Shown: one piece after another, positions 1-5,335 of the stretch
How the letters are laid out: every line of letters begins with the position of its first letter
Position numbering within the stretch: position 1 is the stretch's first letter
Assembly (NCBI GenBank): GCA_035762175.1
Contig: DASTPP010000078.1
Location: forward strand, 1 to 5,347
DNA from: DASTPP01 sp035762175
GTDB lineage: Bacteria; Myxococcota_A; Polyangia; Polyangiales; Polyangiaceae
DNA: 5,347 nucleotides
Direction: 5' to 3'
The notes under the pieces: generated by a model
Database searches by the model: none
Told to the model about the DNA's origin: nothing
What the model saw: the letters and a program-made list of their open reading frames with translations, nothing else
Program-made: the position numbers and the translations under genes

Positions 1-373
1 ACTCGGTCACCAGGTAGGGCCGCCCCTCGAGCTCGCCGACGCGGTAGATGCCGATGACGTTCGGGTGCTGCACCCGCGCCACCGCCCGCGCCTCGTTCAA
101 GAAGCGCTCGCGCGCCTCGTCGCCCACGTCGGCCGCGTCGATGAACTTGATCGCGACGTGCCGGGCGAGCAGGCGGTCTTCGGCCAGGTACACCGCCCCG
201 GTCGACCCCCGGCCGAGCAACTGCACGAGCGCGTAGTCGTCGAACTTGGTCGGCAGGCCCGGGAGCCCGGCCGCGCCGCCCTTCGACGGCGCCTCGAGCG
301 TGGGCTGCTCGGCCGCGCTCGGCGAGGGGCTACCGGGCACGCTCGCCGCTGCCAAGCCGGATGACGAGGTCAT
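1..373 (-). CDS. Serine/threonine protein kinase, N-terminal part (runs off the left edge)
   Basis: This is the N-terminal 124 residues of a Hanks-type protein kinase, which transfers phosphate from ATP to Ser/Thr of target proteins. Reading leftward from the ATG at 373-371, residues 1-43 are a Ser/Ala/Pro/Gly-rich, probably disordered leader. The catalytic domain opens at FDDYALVQLLGRG (44-56). The glycine-rich loop is GRGSTGAV (54-61), the ATP-anchoring lysine is K76 in VAIK, the likely helix-C glutamate is E94 in NEARAV, and HPNVI follows at 103-107. The visible part stops at YLVTE (120-124), the gatekeeper/hinge region, so the HRD and DFG motifs and any sensor or membrane segment lie outside the window. 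ATG 373 is the only in-frame ATG before the upstream stop at 464-466. No good Shine-Dalgarno precedes it, but a short upstream frame overlaps the start. Fold assignment is secure; substrate and pathway are unknown. Confidence 0.95.
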   Translation of the reverse strand, partial: MTSSSGLAAASVPGSPSPSAAEQPTLEAPSKGGAAGLPGLPTKFDDYALVQLLGRGSTGAVYLAEDRLLARHVAIKFIDAADVGDEARERFLNEARAVARVQHPNVIGIYRVGELEGRPYLVTE

Positions 374-429
374 CGCACCGCGCGACGTGCTCGGCCAAGG
401 GGTGGCGTAACGGCGCGGTCGACGGTCAT
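370..429 (-). other. Possible 19-codon upstream reading frame coupled to the kinase start
   Basis: On the minus strand an ATG at 429-427 opens a 19-codon frame. Its TGA stop (372-370) overlaps the kinase ATG (373-371) as ATGA. The peptide begins MTVDRAV and ends in an Arg-rich RARRAVR. The ATG lies only about 8-9 nt after the start site expected from the promoter at 445-476, so the frame could be translated almost leaderless. The 4-base overlap would offer translational coupling to a kinase gene that has no clear ribosome binding site. Chance occurrence is quite possible in DNA this GC-rich, so this is a proposal rather than a gene call. Confidence 0.25.
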
Positions 430-444
430 GGGGCGATCTACAAT

Positions 445-476
445 ATAATACGATCGAGAGGGCTCACGCCTGTCAA
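445..476 (-). promoter_or_regulatory. Sigma70-like promoter for the kinase gene
   Basis: The minus strand has a perfect TTGACA at 476-471. A TATTAT hexamer follows at 450-445 after 20 bp, or the weaker CGTATT at 452-447 after 18 bp. The site lies in the most AT-rich patch of this part of the window. It would start transcription near 438, about 65 nt before the kinase ATG. The 20-bp spacing is longer than the usual 17, so strength is uncertain. A TATAAT also reads rightward at 444-449, but no good -35 or gene goes with it. Confidence 0.45.
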
Positions 477-1020
477 GGCCACCGCAGGCGCGAACGCACG
501 AGGGCGAGCGCGACGTTGCTACCTCGGGACGCGGGCCCGCGGGCCGAGCGAGGCTGGCGGCGCCGCTCGATGACGCGGCGTGTTATGCTGGGCAGCGCCC
601 GGCGCGCCGCCACGCGCCCTGACGTGCCTGAAAAGATGGGGCCCACGACAAAGAGCCCGCCCCGGCAGAGCCTGAGCTCGCCGCTAGGCCGGGCCGCCGC
701 GCGTGGGCGCCCGGCAGAGCCCGGTCGGATTGCCCGTCCCCCGCCCGACGGCCGGCCCAGCCGCCGACGAGCGGTCGCGCTGTGCGCCAGGCGTGCCTCG
801 CGCACCTTCGACCCTCGCCTCGATCGGCTCGCACCCTGCCCCGACAACACTCGCCGAGGGCGCGGTAGTTCGCATGGGTGAATGCGCGCAAGAAATCATT
901 CGGCCCATCAAGGAGGGCGGCGGCAGCACCATCCAGCCCACGGCGGCGACCGCTTCGACCGTACCGAGCCCGAGCGAAGCGAGCTCGCCGGACGTGATCG
1001 GCCCCAGCAGGGAACGGCGC
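477..1020. other. Gene-poor spacer, no supported gene
   Basis: Several overlapping frames are open on both strands here, but their translations are low-complexity Arg/Ala/Pro/Gly strings without recognisable motifs. None has a convincing ribosome binding site. A TGnTATGCT extended -10-like string reads rightward at 581-589 but lacks a matching -35. The right part, roughly 870-1020, may contain decayed coding sequence upstream of the WYL remnant; I could not align it to anything. Confidence 0.5.
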
Positions 1021-1264
1021 GGCGCGACGGGTCACGGCTCGACGCGGCGCCTCGCCGAGCCCCACGGCACTGCTCGTGCAGCCGCCCGTTTGGTACGTGC
1101 TGGCGCGCGACGTCGAGAAGGGCGAGCCGCGCATGTTCCGCATGGACCGCATCGCCCGCCCGGCCGAAGTGCGTGCGCACGCCTTCGCGCCCGATCCACA
1201 CGTCGCGCGGGCGCTGACGGCCTGCCTGGGTGCCGACGAAGCCGAGCGCCCGGGCCCTTACTGA
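1021..1264 (+). pseudogene. Frameshifted remnant of a WYL-domain regulator
   Basis: The frame ending at the TGA 1262-1264 encodes VWYVLARD followed by GEPRMFRMDRIARP, the signature WY(L/V) strand and FR(L/M)DRI strand of a WYL domain. This ligand-sensing domain usually follows a helix-turn-helix in bacterial transcriptional regulators. Translation in this frame alone could start only at GTG 1076 and give 62 residues, far short of a whole WYL regulator. Just upstream, the neighbouring frame reads TRRLAEPHG, the usual residues preceding the WYL strand. Removing one base near 1069 joins the two as LAEPHGLLVQPPVWYV, so a 1-nt insertion is the simplest reading. No helix-turn-helix is recognisable further upstream. 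The left boundary is approximate. A sequencing error could explain the frameshift, but not the missing N-terminal half. Confidence 0.7.
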
Positions 1265-1409
1265 AGAGCGAGCGACCGGGGCGCGGTTGGTTTGCCGAAA
1301 CCTCGCACCCGCGTACGGCTAGAGCGCGCCCGACGCGCCGGGCCAGCGCAGATACGGCCCTCCGCGTGACGGGGCGCGCTCCGCGCCGGTTCGAAGCGTT
1401 CGTGCGCGA
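1265..1409. other. Spacer between WYL remnant and metalloprotease, with a small GC hairpin
   Basis: There is no gene here. A perfect 6-bp hairpin (GGCGCG, loop CTC, CGCGCC) at 1373-1387 lies about 23 nt beyond the metalloprotease stop on its downstream side. It could aid transcript termination or 3' stability, but there is no T-tract, and such short GC stems are common by chance at this composition. Confidence 0.3.
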
Positions 1410-2519
1410 TCACGCCCGCCCGTTTTCGTTCCCCCTTGCCGCCGCGCGAGCGGAGCCGGTGCGCGGCCCTCGGCCCCCCGGTTCGCGCGGCACGAGAGGG
1501 CCCTGCGGGCGTGCGCTTAACTCGGGCGCACGGAAGGTGCGCCAGTGCGCGTTCATGCGCTTGGCCTGGCCGACGGTGAAGCGGTCCATGCAGCTATCGT
1601 CGCTATAATCCATGAAGTTTTCGATCGGATCGACGCCCGCGCCCGGGCAGGTGTTGCGCCCGACGGGGCAGCCGAACGCGGGCGAGCTCTCGGCCGGCGT
1701 GTCGGCGACGCGATCGCCGGGGGCGGCGCAGCCGCCTTCGAAGGTGTGGAAGAGGCCGAGCCAGTGGCCGACCTCGTGGGTCGCCGTGTCGCCCTCGTTG
1801 TAGGGCACCGACGTGCCGCCGGGCAGCGACTGGTTCAGGAGGACGACGCCGTCGTAGGACGGGTTCGACGCATAATTCGGGGGGAAGGTGGCCCAGCCCA
1901 AGAGCCCGGGGGTGACGGACGAGATGTACAGGTTCAGCGTCTCGGGGCCGCCGACGCGCAGCGCCGCCTTCATCTCGAGCTCGGCGGGCGATTCGTCGAT
2001 GATGGGCACCCACGCCGGGTTGACCGTGCGGTCGATGCCCTTCACCTCGAACGTGAAGCTCGTCACCGAGCCGCCGTCGGCCGTCAGGCCCTTGAACGAG
2101 TCGTTCAGCACCTGCATCTGCGCTTCGATCATGCTATCGGGTATGTCTTCGCCCCCCGGGCCGTCGGACTCGAGCACGATGTGCACGTACGTCGGCACGA
2201 CCGCGTGCACCACGGCGGGGCCGTCGTAGCGACCCCCTTGCAGGTCGAGGCCCGGGGCCTGCGCCTGGAGCAGGGGGCGAATCCGCGCTTCGAGCGCCGC
2301 TCGATCGGCCTCGCTCATGTCGCGCGTGCCGCAGCCGCGCCCCACGACCGCCGCCCGCGTGCCGAGCCCCCCCTTGGTGCCGCTCGTCTCGACGCCGACC
2401 TGACCCGCCCCGAGCTCGACGGGGGTCACGTCGGCCGCTTCGGCACACGCCGCGAACGCGAGCGCGCCGACGAACGACCAAGCCACCTTGCCAAAATGGG
2501 GGACGTGAATGATACCCAT
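1410..2519 (-). CDS. Exported zinc metalloprotease, pappalysin family (peptidase M43)
   Basis: This is a 369-residue metzincin endopeptidase predicted to act outside the cytoplasm. A short basic n-region (K11) and a hydrophobic stretch (about 12-24) end at FAAC (22-25), a weak lipobox that could make C25 the lipidated residue; cleavage after AEA (26-28) is the alternative. Residues 30-100 look like a linker or propeptide, and C63 in this stretch could serve a cysteine-switch role (speculative). The zinc motif HEVGHWLGLFH (248-258) supplies H248, H252, H258 and catalytic E249. The Met-turn is NFMDYS with M303 and Y305. Cysteines 264, 284, 291 and 310 are spaced like the two disulfides of ulilysin, an archaeal M43 enzyme. 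The start at 2519 is chosen for its AAGGAAGG site; an in-frame start at 2609 would put 30 Arg-rich residues before the signal. Residues 330-369 are an Arg/Gly/Pro-rich tail beyond the fold. Substrate unknown. Confidence 0.93.
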   Translation of the reverse strand: MGIIHVPHFGKVAWSFVGALAFAACAEAADVTPVELGAGQVGVETSGTKGGLGTRAAVVGRGCGTRDMSEADRAALEARIRPLLQAQAPGLDLQGGRYDGPAVVHAVVPTYVHIVLESDGPGGEDIPDSMIEAQMQVLNDSFKGLTADGGSVTSFTFEVKGIDRTVNPAWVPIIDESPAELEMKAALRVGGPETLNLYISSVTPGLLGWATFPPNYASNPSYDGVVLLNQSLPGGTSVPYNEGDTATHEVGHWLGLFHTFEGGCAAPGDRVADTPAESSPAFGCPVGRNTCPGAGVDPIENFMDYSDDSCMDRFTVGQAKRMNAHWRTFRAPELSARPQGPLVPREPGGRGPRTGSARAAARGNENGRA

Positions 2520-2525
2520 AAGCCG

Positions 2526-2533
2526 CCTTCCTT
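2526..2533 (-). promoter_or_regulatory. Ribosome binding site fixing the metalloprotease start
   Basis: On the minus strand AAGGAAGG lies 6 nt before the ATG at 2519-2517. It supports this start, directly before the signal peptide, over the in-frame upstream start at 2609. Confidence 0.65.
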
Positions 2534-2543
2534 GCTTGCGTAG

Positions 2544-2558
2544 GGCCCGCCTCGGGCC
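2544..2558 (-). other. Leader hairpin upstream of the metalloprotease
   Basis: A perfect 6-bp stem (GGCCCG with CGGGCC) and 3-nt loop lies about 10 nt upstream of the metalloprotease ribosome binding site. It may affect mRNA folding or stability. Given the GC content it may also be fortuitous. Confidence 0.3.
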
Positions 2559-2691
2559 GAGAGAGAGCCGCCGATTTGCACGCCCCGAGCCACCCGCGGC
2601 GAAGGCCAAAACGGCCCCCGCTTCGCCCCCGCCGGCGCCCCGGCGGCCGCCTTTGCGTCCGCGCCGGACGGCGCGTTCGTCTCGGACGCAC

Positions 2692-2736
2692 GCGACCGGG
2701 GGCGAGATCGCGCCGCGACCGGGGCGAGATCGCGCC
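2692..2736. repeat. Two-copy direct tandem repeat, 23 and 22 bp
   Basis: Copy 1 (2692-2714) and copy 2 (2715-2736) both read GCGACC, a G-run, then CGAGATCGCGCC. They differ only by one G in the run (five versus four). A further partial match starts at 2737. Each copy contains the palindromic core GATC followed by GCGCC. It could be a paired regulator site or a slippage duplication. Confidence 0.8.
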
Positions 2737-2858
2737 GCGGCCGTCGCGCCCCCCTCTTCGCCCGGCCTGGCCGGCGCCCGGCGTTCGCGAGGCCCACGGG
2801 CCGTCGGGCCGGCCGTCCCGGGCGTCGATGGTGTTACCCACGCCGATCGGGTATCTTC

Positions 2859-2876
2859 GCCCCCCCTGGCGGGGGC
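2859..2876 (+). other. Leader hairpin ahead of the monooxygenase gene
   Basis: GCCCCC (2859-2864) pairs with GGGGGC (2871-2876) around a 6-nt loop, about 38 nt before the ribosome binding site and just after a weak -10-like TATCTT (2852-2857). If transcription starts near 2864 the stem would fall at or across the 5' end, so a role in the mRNA is uncertain. Confidence 0.3.
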
Positions 2877-2913
2877 CGCCGAGATCCGGCGCCGAGCGCA
2901 TCGCCCGCCGTCC

Positions 2914-2923
2914 GGGGAGGTGA
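2914..2923 (+). promoter_or_regulatory. Strong ribosome binding site for the monooxygenase
   Basis: GGGGAGGTGA with the core GGAGG ending 6 nt before ATG 2927 is a near-ideal Shine-Dalgarno. It is the strongest such site in the window and fixes the start. Confidence 0.85.
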
Positions 2924-2926
2924 GTC

Positions 2927-4174
2927 ATGCGTCGAATCATCGTGGTCGGGGCGGGGCAAGCAGGGCTGCAGCTGGCCTTGGCGCTGCAACAGCACGGCTA
3001 TGACGTCACGGTCGCCACCGAGCGCACGCCCGAAGAGATCCGGGGCGGCCGGGTCCTCTCCAACCAGTGCATGTTTGCGCCCGCGCTGCGGCACGAGCGC
3101 GAGTTGGGGCTCAATTTCTGGGACGAAGAGACGCCTTGGGTGACGGGCATCGCCTTCGCGGCGGCCGGCGCCCCCGGCGCGCGCGCGCCGGCGATCGCCT
3201 GGCGCTCGGCCCTCGACCACAAGGCGCAGTCGGTCGATCAGCGGCTGAAGATGTCGTTCTGGCTCGAAGAGTTCGCCCGCCGCGGCGGCGCGGTGCAGGT
3301 GCGCCGGGTCGGCCCCGCCGACCTCGAAGAGTACGCGCGCACGTTCGAGCTCGTGCTGGTGGCCGCCGGCCGCGGCCCGCTGGCCGGCCTGTTCGCGCGC
3401 GACGACGAGCGCTCTCCCTACCGCGAGCCGCAGCGCGTGATCTGCCTGGTCTGTGTCGTGCCCGACGGCCCGGGGCCCTTGGGGGTGTACCCCGGGGTCA
3501 CCTTCGGGCTGGCCCCCGGCGTGGGCGAGTACTTCGCGCTGCCGGTGCTGTCGGCCCGCGGCCCCATGTACGGAATGTACTTCTCCGGCCTGCCCGGCGG
3601 CCCGCTCGACTGCTGGGGCCGCCTCGAGGGGCCCGAGGCGTTCTTCGAGCAGGCGCGCACGATCGTGCGTACGTACCTTCCGTGGGAGGCCGAGGCCATC
3701 GAGAACAAGAGGGTGGCCTCCCCCCACGATACGCTCTTGGGGCGCGTCACGCCGACGGTGCGCCACGCCGTCGGCCGGCTGCCCTCGGGCGCGCGCGTGC
3801 TCGCGATGGGCGACACCGCCGTGACCAACGACCCCATCGCCGGCCAGGGCTCGAACCTGGCCTCTCACTGCTCGGCGGCTTACCTGCAGGCGATCGTCGA
3901 GCACGGCGATCGGCCCTACGACGAAGCGTTCATGCAGACCTGCTTCGACCGCTTCTGGGGCCACGCCCGGCACGCGACTCGCTTCAGCAACGATCTGCTC
4001 GCGCCGCCGCCGCCCCACGTGCTCGAGACCCTGACGACCGCGCAGTCGGTGCCGGAGGTCGCGCACCGCTTCGCCGAGCTCTTCAACGACCCTTCCGACT
4101 ACGGGGCCTGGCTCACCGACCGCGACCGCACCGCCCAGTACCTGCGGGAGGCGAAGGCGAGGGCCACGGCCTGA
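2927..4174 (+). CDS. StyA-like FAD-dependent monooxygenase (styrene/indole monooxygenase family)
   Basis: This 415-residue protein matches the length and organisation of StyA, the oxygenase of two-component styrene/indole monooxygenases. StyA takes FADH2 from a separate reductase (StyB), forms a C4a-hydroperoxyflavin and epoxidises an aromatic alkene or indole in the cytoplasm. The N-terminal Rossmann motif is VVGAGQAG (6-13), followed by an acid (E32) where the ribose is bound. R42 and N46 in GRVLSN lie where StyA has its flavin-contacting RLLN segment (position judged by eye). LVLVAAGRG (142-150) is the middle FAD strand. MGD (294-296) with DPIAGQGSNLAS (302-313) is the second FAD-binding segment. 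The C-terminal helices include LLAPPPPHVL (357-366), which looks characteristic of this family. The first residues MRRIIVV begin directly at the beta strand, supporting the start. No reductase gene is adjacent, so the partner is elsewhere or is a general flavin reductase. The substrate cannot be read from sequence; styrene breakdown is not implied. Confidence 0.9.
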   Translation: MRRIIVVGAGQAGLQLALALQQHGYDVTVATERTPEEIRGGRVLSNQCMFAPALRHERELGLNFWDEETPWVTGIAFAAAGAPGARAPAIAWRSALDHKAQSVDQRLKMSFWLEEFARRGGAVQVRRVGPADLEEYARTFELVLVAAGRGPLAGLFARDDERSPYREPQRVICLVCVVPDGPGPLGVYPGVTFGLAPGVGEYFALPVLSARGPMYGMYFSGLPGGPLDCWGRLEGPEAFFEQARTIVRTYLPWEAEAIENKRVASPHDTLLGRVTPTVRHAVGRLPSGARVLAMGDTAVTNDPIAGQGSNLASHCSAAYLQAIVEHGDRPYDEAFMQTCFDRFWGHARHATRFSNDLLAPPPPHVLETLTTAQSVPEVAHRFAELFNDPSDYGAWLTDRDRTAQYLREAKARATA

Positions 4175-4201
4175 ACGACGGCCGCCCTCGCGCCCGCGAC
4201 G

Positions 4202-4217
4202 CGCCCGCAGGCGGGCG
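4202..4217. repeat. Small inverted repeat downstream of the monooxygenase
   Basis: CGCCCG (4202-4207) pairs with CGGGCG (4212-4217) around CAGG, forming a 6-bp GC stem that starts 27 nt after the monooxygenase stop. It is the first of three inverted repeats in this convergent spacer. It has no T-tract. Confidence 0.5.
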
Positions 4218-4227
4218 AGCAGCGAAT

Positions 4228-4259
4228 GCACGATCGGGCCCGCCCCTCGCCGATCGTGC
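4228..4259. terminator. Perfect 10-bp inverted repeat, likely bidirectional terminator or 3' stabiliser
   Basis: GCACGATCGG (4228-4237) and CCGATCGTGC (4250-4259) are exact reverse complements around a 12-nt loop. The element lies between the ends of two convergent genes, 53 nt beyond the monooxygenase stop. There is no U-run, so it is not a canonical intrinsic terminator. It could act in both directions or protect 3' ends. Confidence 0.5.
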
Positions 4260-4272
4260 CGCCCGTCGTCGA

Positions 4273-4347
4273 AGGCGGCGGGTGACCTGGCACGCGTCGC
4301 CCCGGACTCGAAGTCCGGGGACGGGCGCGCCACCTCACCCGCCGCTT
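4273..4347. terminator. 75-bp imperfect long hairpin between convergent genes
   Basis: The outer arms 4273-4285 and 4335-4347 pair over 13 positions with one G-T wobble. The inner arms CCCCGGACT (4300-4308) and AGTCCGGGG (4312-4320) pair perfectly around CGA. Between them, TGGC/GCCA and CGC/GCG segments also pair, separated by small mismatches, so the whole forms one long cruciform-capable hairpin. It ends 3 bp before the stop codon of the minus-strand gene (4351-4353), a position expected of a shared terminator. No T-tract is present on either strand. A tRNA was considered and excluded. Confidence 0.55.
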
Positions 4348-4350
4348 GGA

Positions 4351-5130
4351 TCAGTCGCCCTCGGACGGGTCGACGGGGGCCGGCGTCGGAGCGTCGGCGG
4401 GCTTCTTCGACGCCCGCTCGCGCGAGACCCAGCGCGCGAGCGGGCCGAGCAGCCGGTCGGCGAGCTCGCCCGTCTCGGGCTTCGAGCGCCGCCGGCTGGC
4501 CGCCACCTGGAGCGCATACTCGCGCACGGCGCCGTGCGCCTCCGCCACCGCCTCGCGCAGATCGACCGACTCGGAGGGCCCGGGGTGCCTGGCCTTCACG
4601 TGCAGCGCCTCGCCATACTCGTGGTGCGCCTCGCGCACCGCCTTCAAGAACGGAGCGCCGCCGAACCCCTCGATCTCGACGTCATACCCCTCCCGCGCGA
4701 GGAGCGCGAGCCGGGTCTCCGAATCGGCCCACTGCGCTTTGAACGGCTTGTTCAGAAACCCCAAACCATCCGGAAAGATCGCCGCCCGCAAGCGCCGCGC
4801 CCGCCCGGCCCGGGGGTCGCCCTCGAGCCGCCCCCAGGTAAAGAGCAGGTCATGAAGCGCGCCCCAGCAATTATCGAGCGACCGGTCGGCCGCGCGCGCC
4901 CGGACGGGGTCGACGCCCCCGCCCTCGGCCGCGGCCAAGCGGCGCTTGCGAACGAGCGCCTCGGACAACTCTTCGCGCGAGACGGCCACCTCGGCGAGCG
5001 CCTCGTGCACCGGCTCGCTGAGGCCCTCGACCCCCTCCGCCTCCGTCTCGAGCTCGTAAATGAGCGTGAGGGTCTCTTCCGCCGAGAGTCGGGGCAACTG
5101 CACCAAATCATAGGACTCAAACGAACGCAT
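4351..5130 (-). CDS. Hypothetical protein, helical, 259 residues
   Basis: I do not recognise this as a named family. The protein is soluble and mostly helical, with no signal peptide and no membrane segment. Residues 16-70 are rich in Glu, Ala and Leu and look like two or three amphipathic helices (ETLTLIYELETEAEG; REELSEALVRKRRLAA). A central block with the most conserved look holds W89-G90-A91-L92-H93, then IFPDGLGFLNKPF (118-130), W134, and EGFGGAPFLKAVREAHHEYGEAL (154-176). A further helix spans about 188-212. The tail (240-259) is Lys/Pro/Ala/Asp-rich and disordered. The overall pattern resembles uncharacterised proteins I associate with large myxobacterial genomes, from memory only. The start at 5130 is chosen for its AAGGTAAGG site; the frame stays open to 5337, but that 69-residue extension is Gly/Trp/Cys-rich and reads through homopolymers. 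It converges on the monooxygenase and is not in an operon with it. Confidence 0.8.
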   Translation of the reverse strand: MRSFESYDLVQLPRLSAEETLTLIYELETEAEGVEGLSEPVHEALAEVAVSREELSEALVRKRRLAAAEGGGVDPVRARAADRSLDNCWGALHDLLFTWGRLEGDPRAGRARRLRAAIFPDGLGFLNKPFKAQWADSETRLALLAREGYDVEIEGFGGAPFLKAVREAHHEYGEALHVKARHPGPSESVDLREAVAEAHGAVREYALQVAASRRRSKPETGELADRLLGPLARWVSRERASKKPADAPTPAPVDPSEGD

Positions 5131-5135
5131 GGGAG

Positions 5136-5144
5136 CCTTACCTT
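5136..5144 (-). promoter_or_regulatory. Ribosome binding site fixing the hypothetical gene's start
   Basis: On the minus strand AAGGTAAGG ends 5 nt before the ATG at 5130-5128. It supports starting at MRSFESYD rather than at the upstream in-frame start at 5337. Confidence 0.6.
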
Positions 5145-5210
5145 TCCGCCACCTCCCTGGTGACAAGGTCCCTTCGGCCCCCCGTCCGGCCAGTTGCTTG
5201 CCAGCGACGA

Positions 5211-5219
5211 TTTTTTTTT
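5211..5219. repeat. T9/A9 homopolymer in the leader of the hypothetical gene
   Basis: Nine consecutive T on the plus strand (A9 on the minus) stand in otherwise very GC-rich DNA, about 80 bp upstream of the minus-strand start. On the minus strand it could act like an UP element or a bend near a promoter. On the plus strand it resembles a terminator tail but has no strong stem or transcript before it. Confidence 0.6.
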
Positions 5220-5314
5220 GCGGCGGGCAGACCCACCCCCCGCACGAGCCCCAACCCAGGCTCCGGAGGGCAAACATGAACCCCACAAAGTACCTGATCC
5301 AGGTGGCCCCCCCC

Positions 5315-5326
5315 TCAATGCATTGA
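5315..5326. promoter_or_regulatory. Perfect 12-bp palindrome TCAATGCATTGA, possible operator
   Basis: This exact palindrome lies in an AT-rich island about 185 bp upstream of the minus-strand hypothetical gene. A dimeric regulator site is possible. A second palindrome follows 9 bp further out. Confidence 0.4.
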
Positions 5327-5335
5327 CCTTCCGGC

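Larger units (their letters stand above)
2520..2926. other. Divergent spacer between metalloprotease and monooxygenase
   Basis: This 407-bp spacer must hold the promoters of both flanking genes, which point away from each other. I see no strong consensus promoter for either. Toward the monooxygenase there is a weak TATCTT at 2852-2857 without a good -35. The spacer also holds a tandem repeat (2692-2736) and a leader hairpin on each side. Frames open across it give only Arg/Pro/Gly-rich translations and are not called. Confidence 0.6.

Noticed and set aside
583..1152. 189-codon minus-strand frame in the gene-poor region
   Set aside because: Arg/Ala/Gly strings without motifs or a start signal. 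It lies opposite the WYL remnant.
703..1608. 301-codon plus-strand frame through the gene-poor region
   Set aside because: It is low complexity with no ribosome binding site and overlaps the protease 3' end antisense. Only its short part before the frameshift (about 1021-1069) seems to be real WYL sequence.
1545..2543. 332-codon plus-strand frame opposite the metalloprotease
   Set aside because: It is the antisense shadow of a gene with an intact HExxHxxGxxH zinc motif and Met-turn. The translation is His/Arg/Val-rich without motifs.
2692..2736. CRISPR array
   Set aside because: Only two directly abutting copies with no spacers.
2834..4333. 499-codon open frame on the minus strand opposite the monooxygenase
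   Set aside because: It is an Arg/His/Gly-rich translation with no motif, lying antisense to a clear FAD enzyme. Long antisense frames arise because stop codons are rare in very GC-rich coding DNA.
4275..4345. tRNA (including selenocysteine tRNA) suggested by long stems and a TCGAA loop
   Set aside because: No T-loop GTTCRA consensus, no D-loop and no cloverleaf on either strand. The arms make one continuous hairpin instead.
3067..5163. 698-codon plus-strand frame spanning the monooxygenase, spacer and hypothetical gene
   Set aside because: It is out of frame with the monooxygenase and antisense to the next gene. The composition is overwhelmingly Arg/Ala/Pro, and it crosses the structured spacer.
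5195..5219. Rho-independent terminator reading rightward, from the T9 run
   Set aside because: No stable stem sits directly before the T run and there is no plus-strand gene upstream that would need it.
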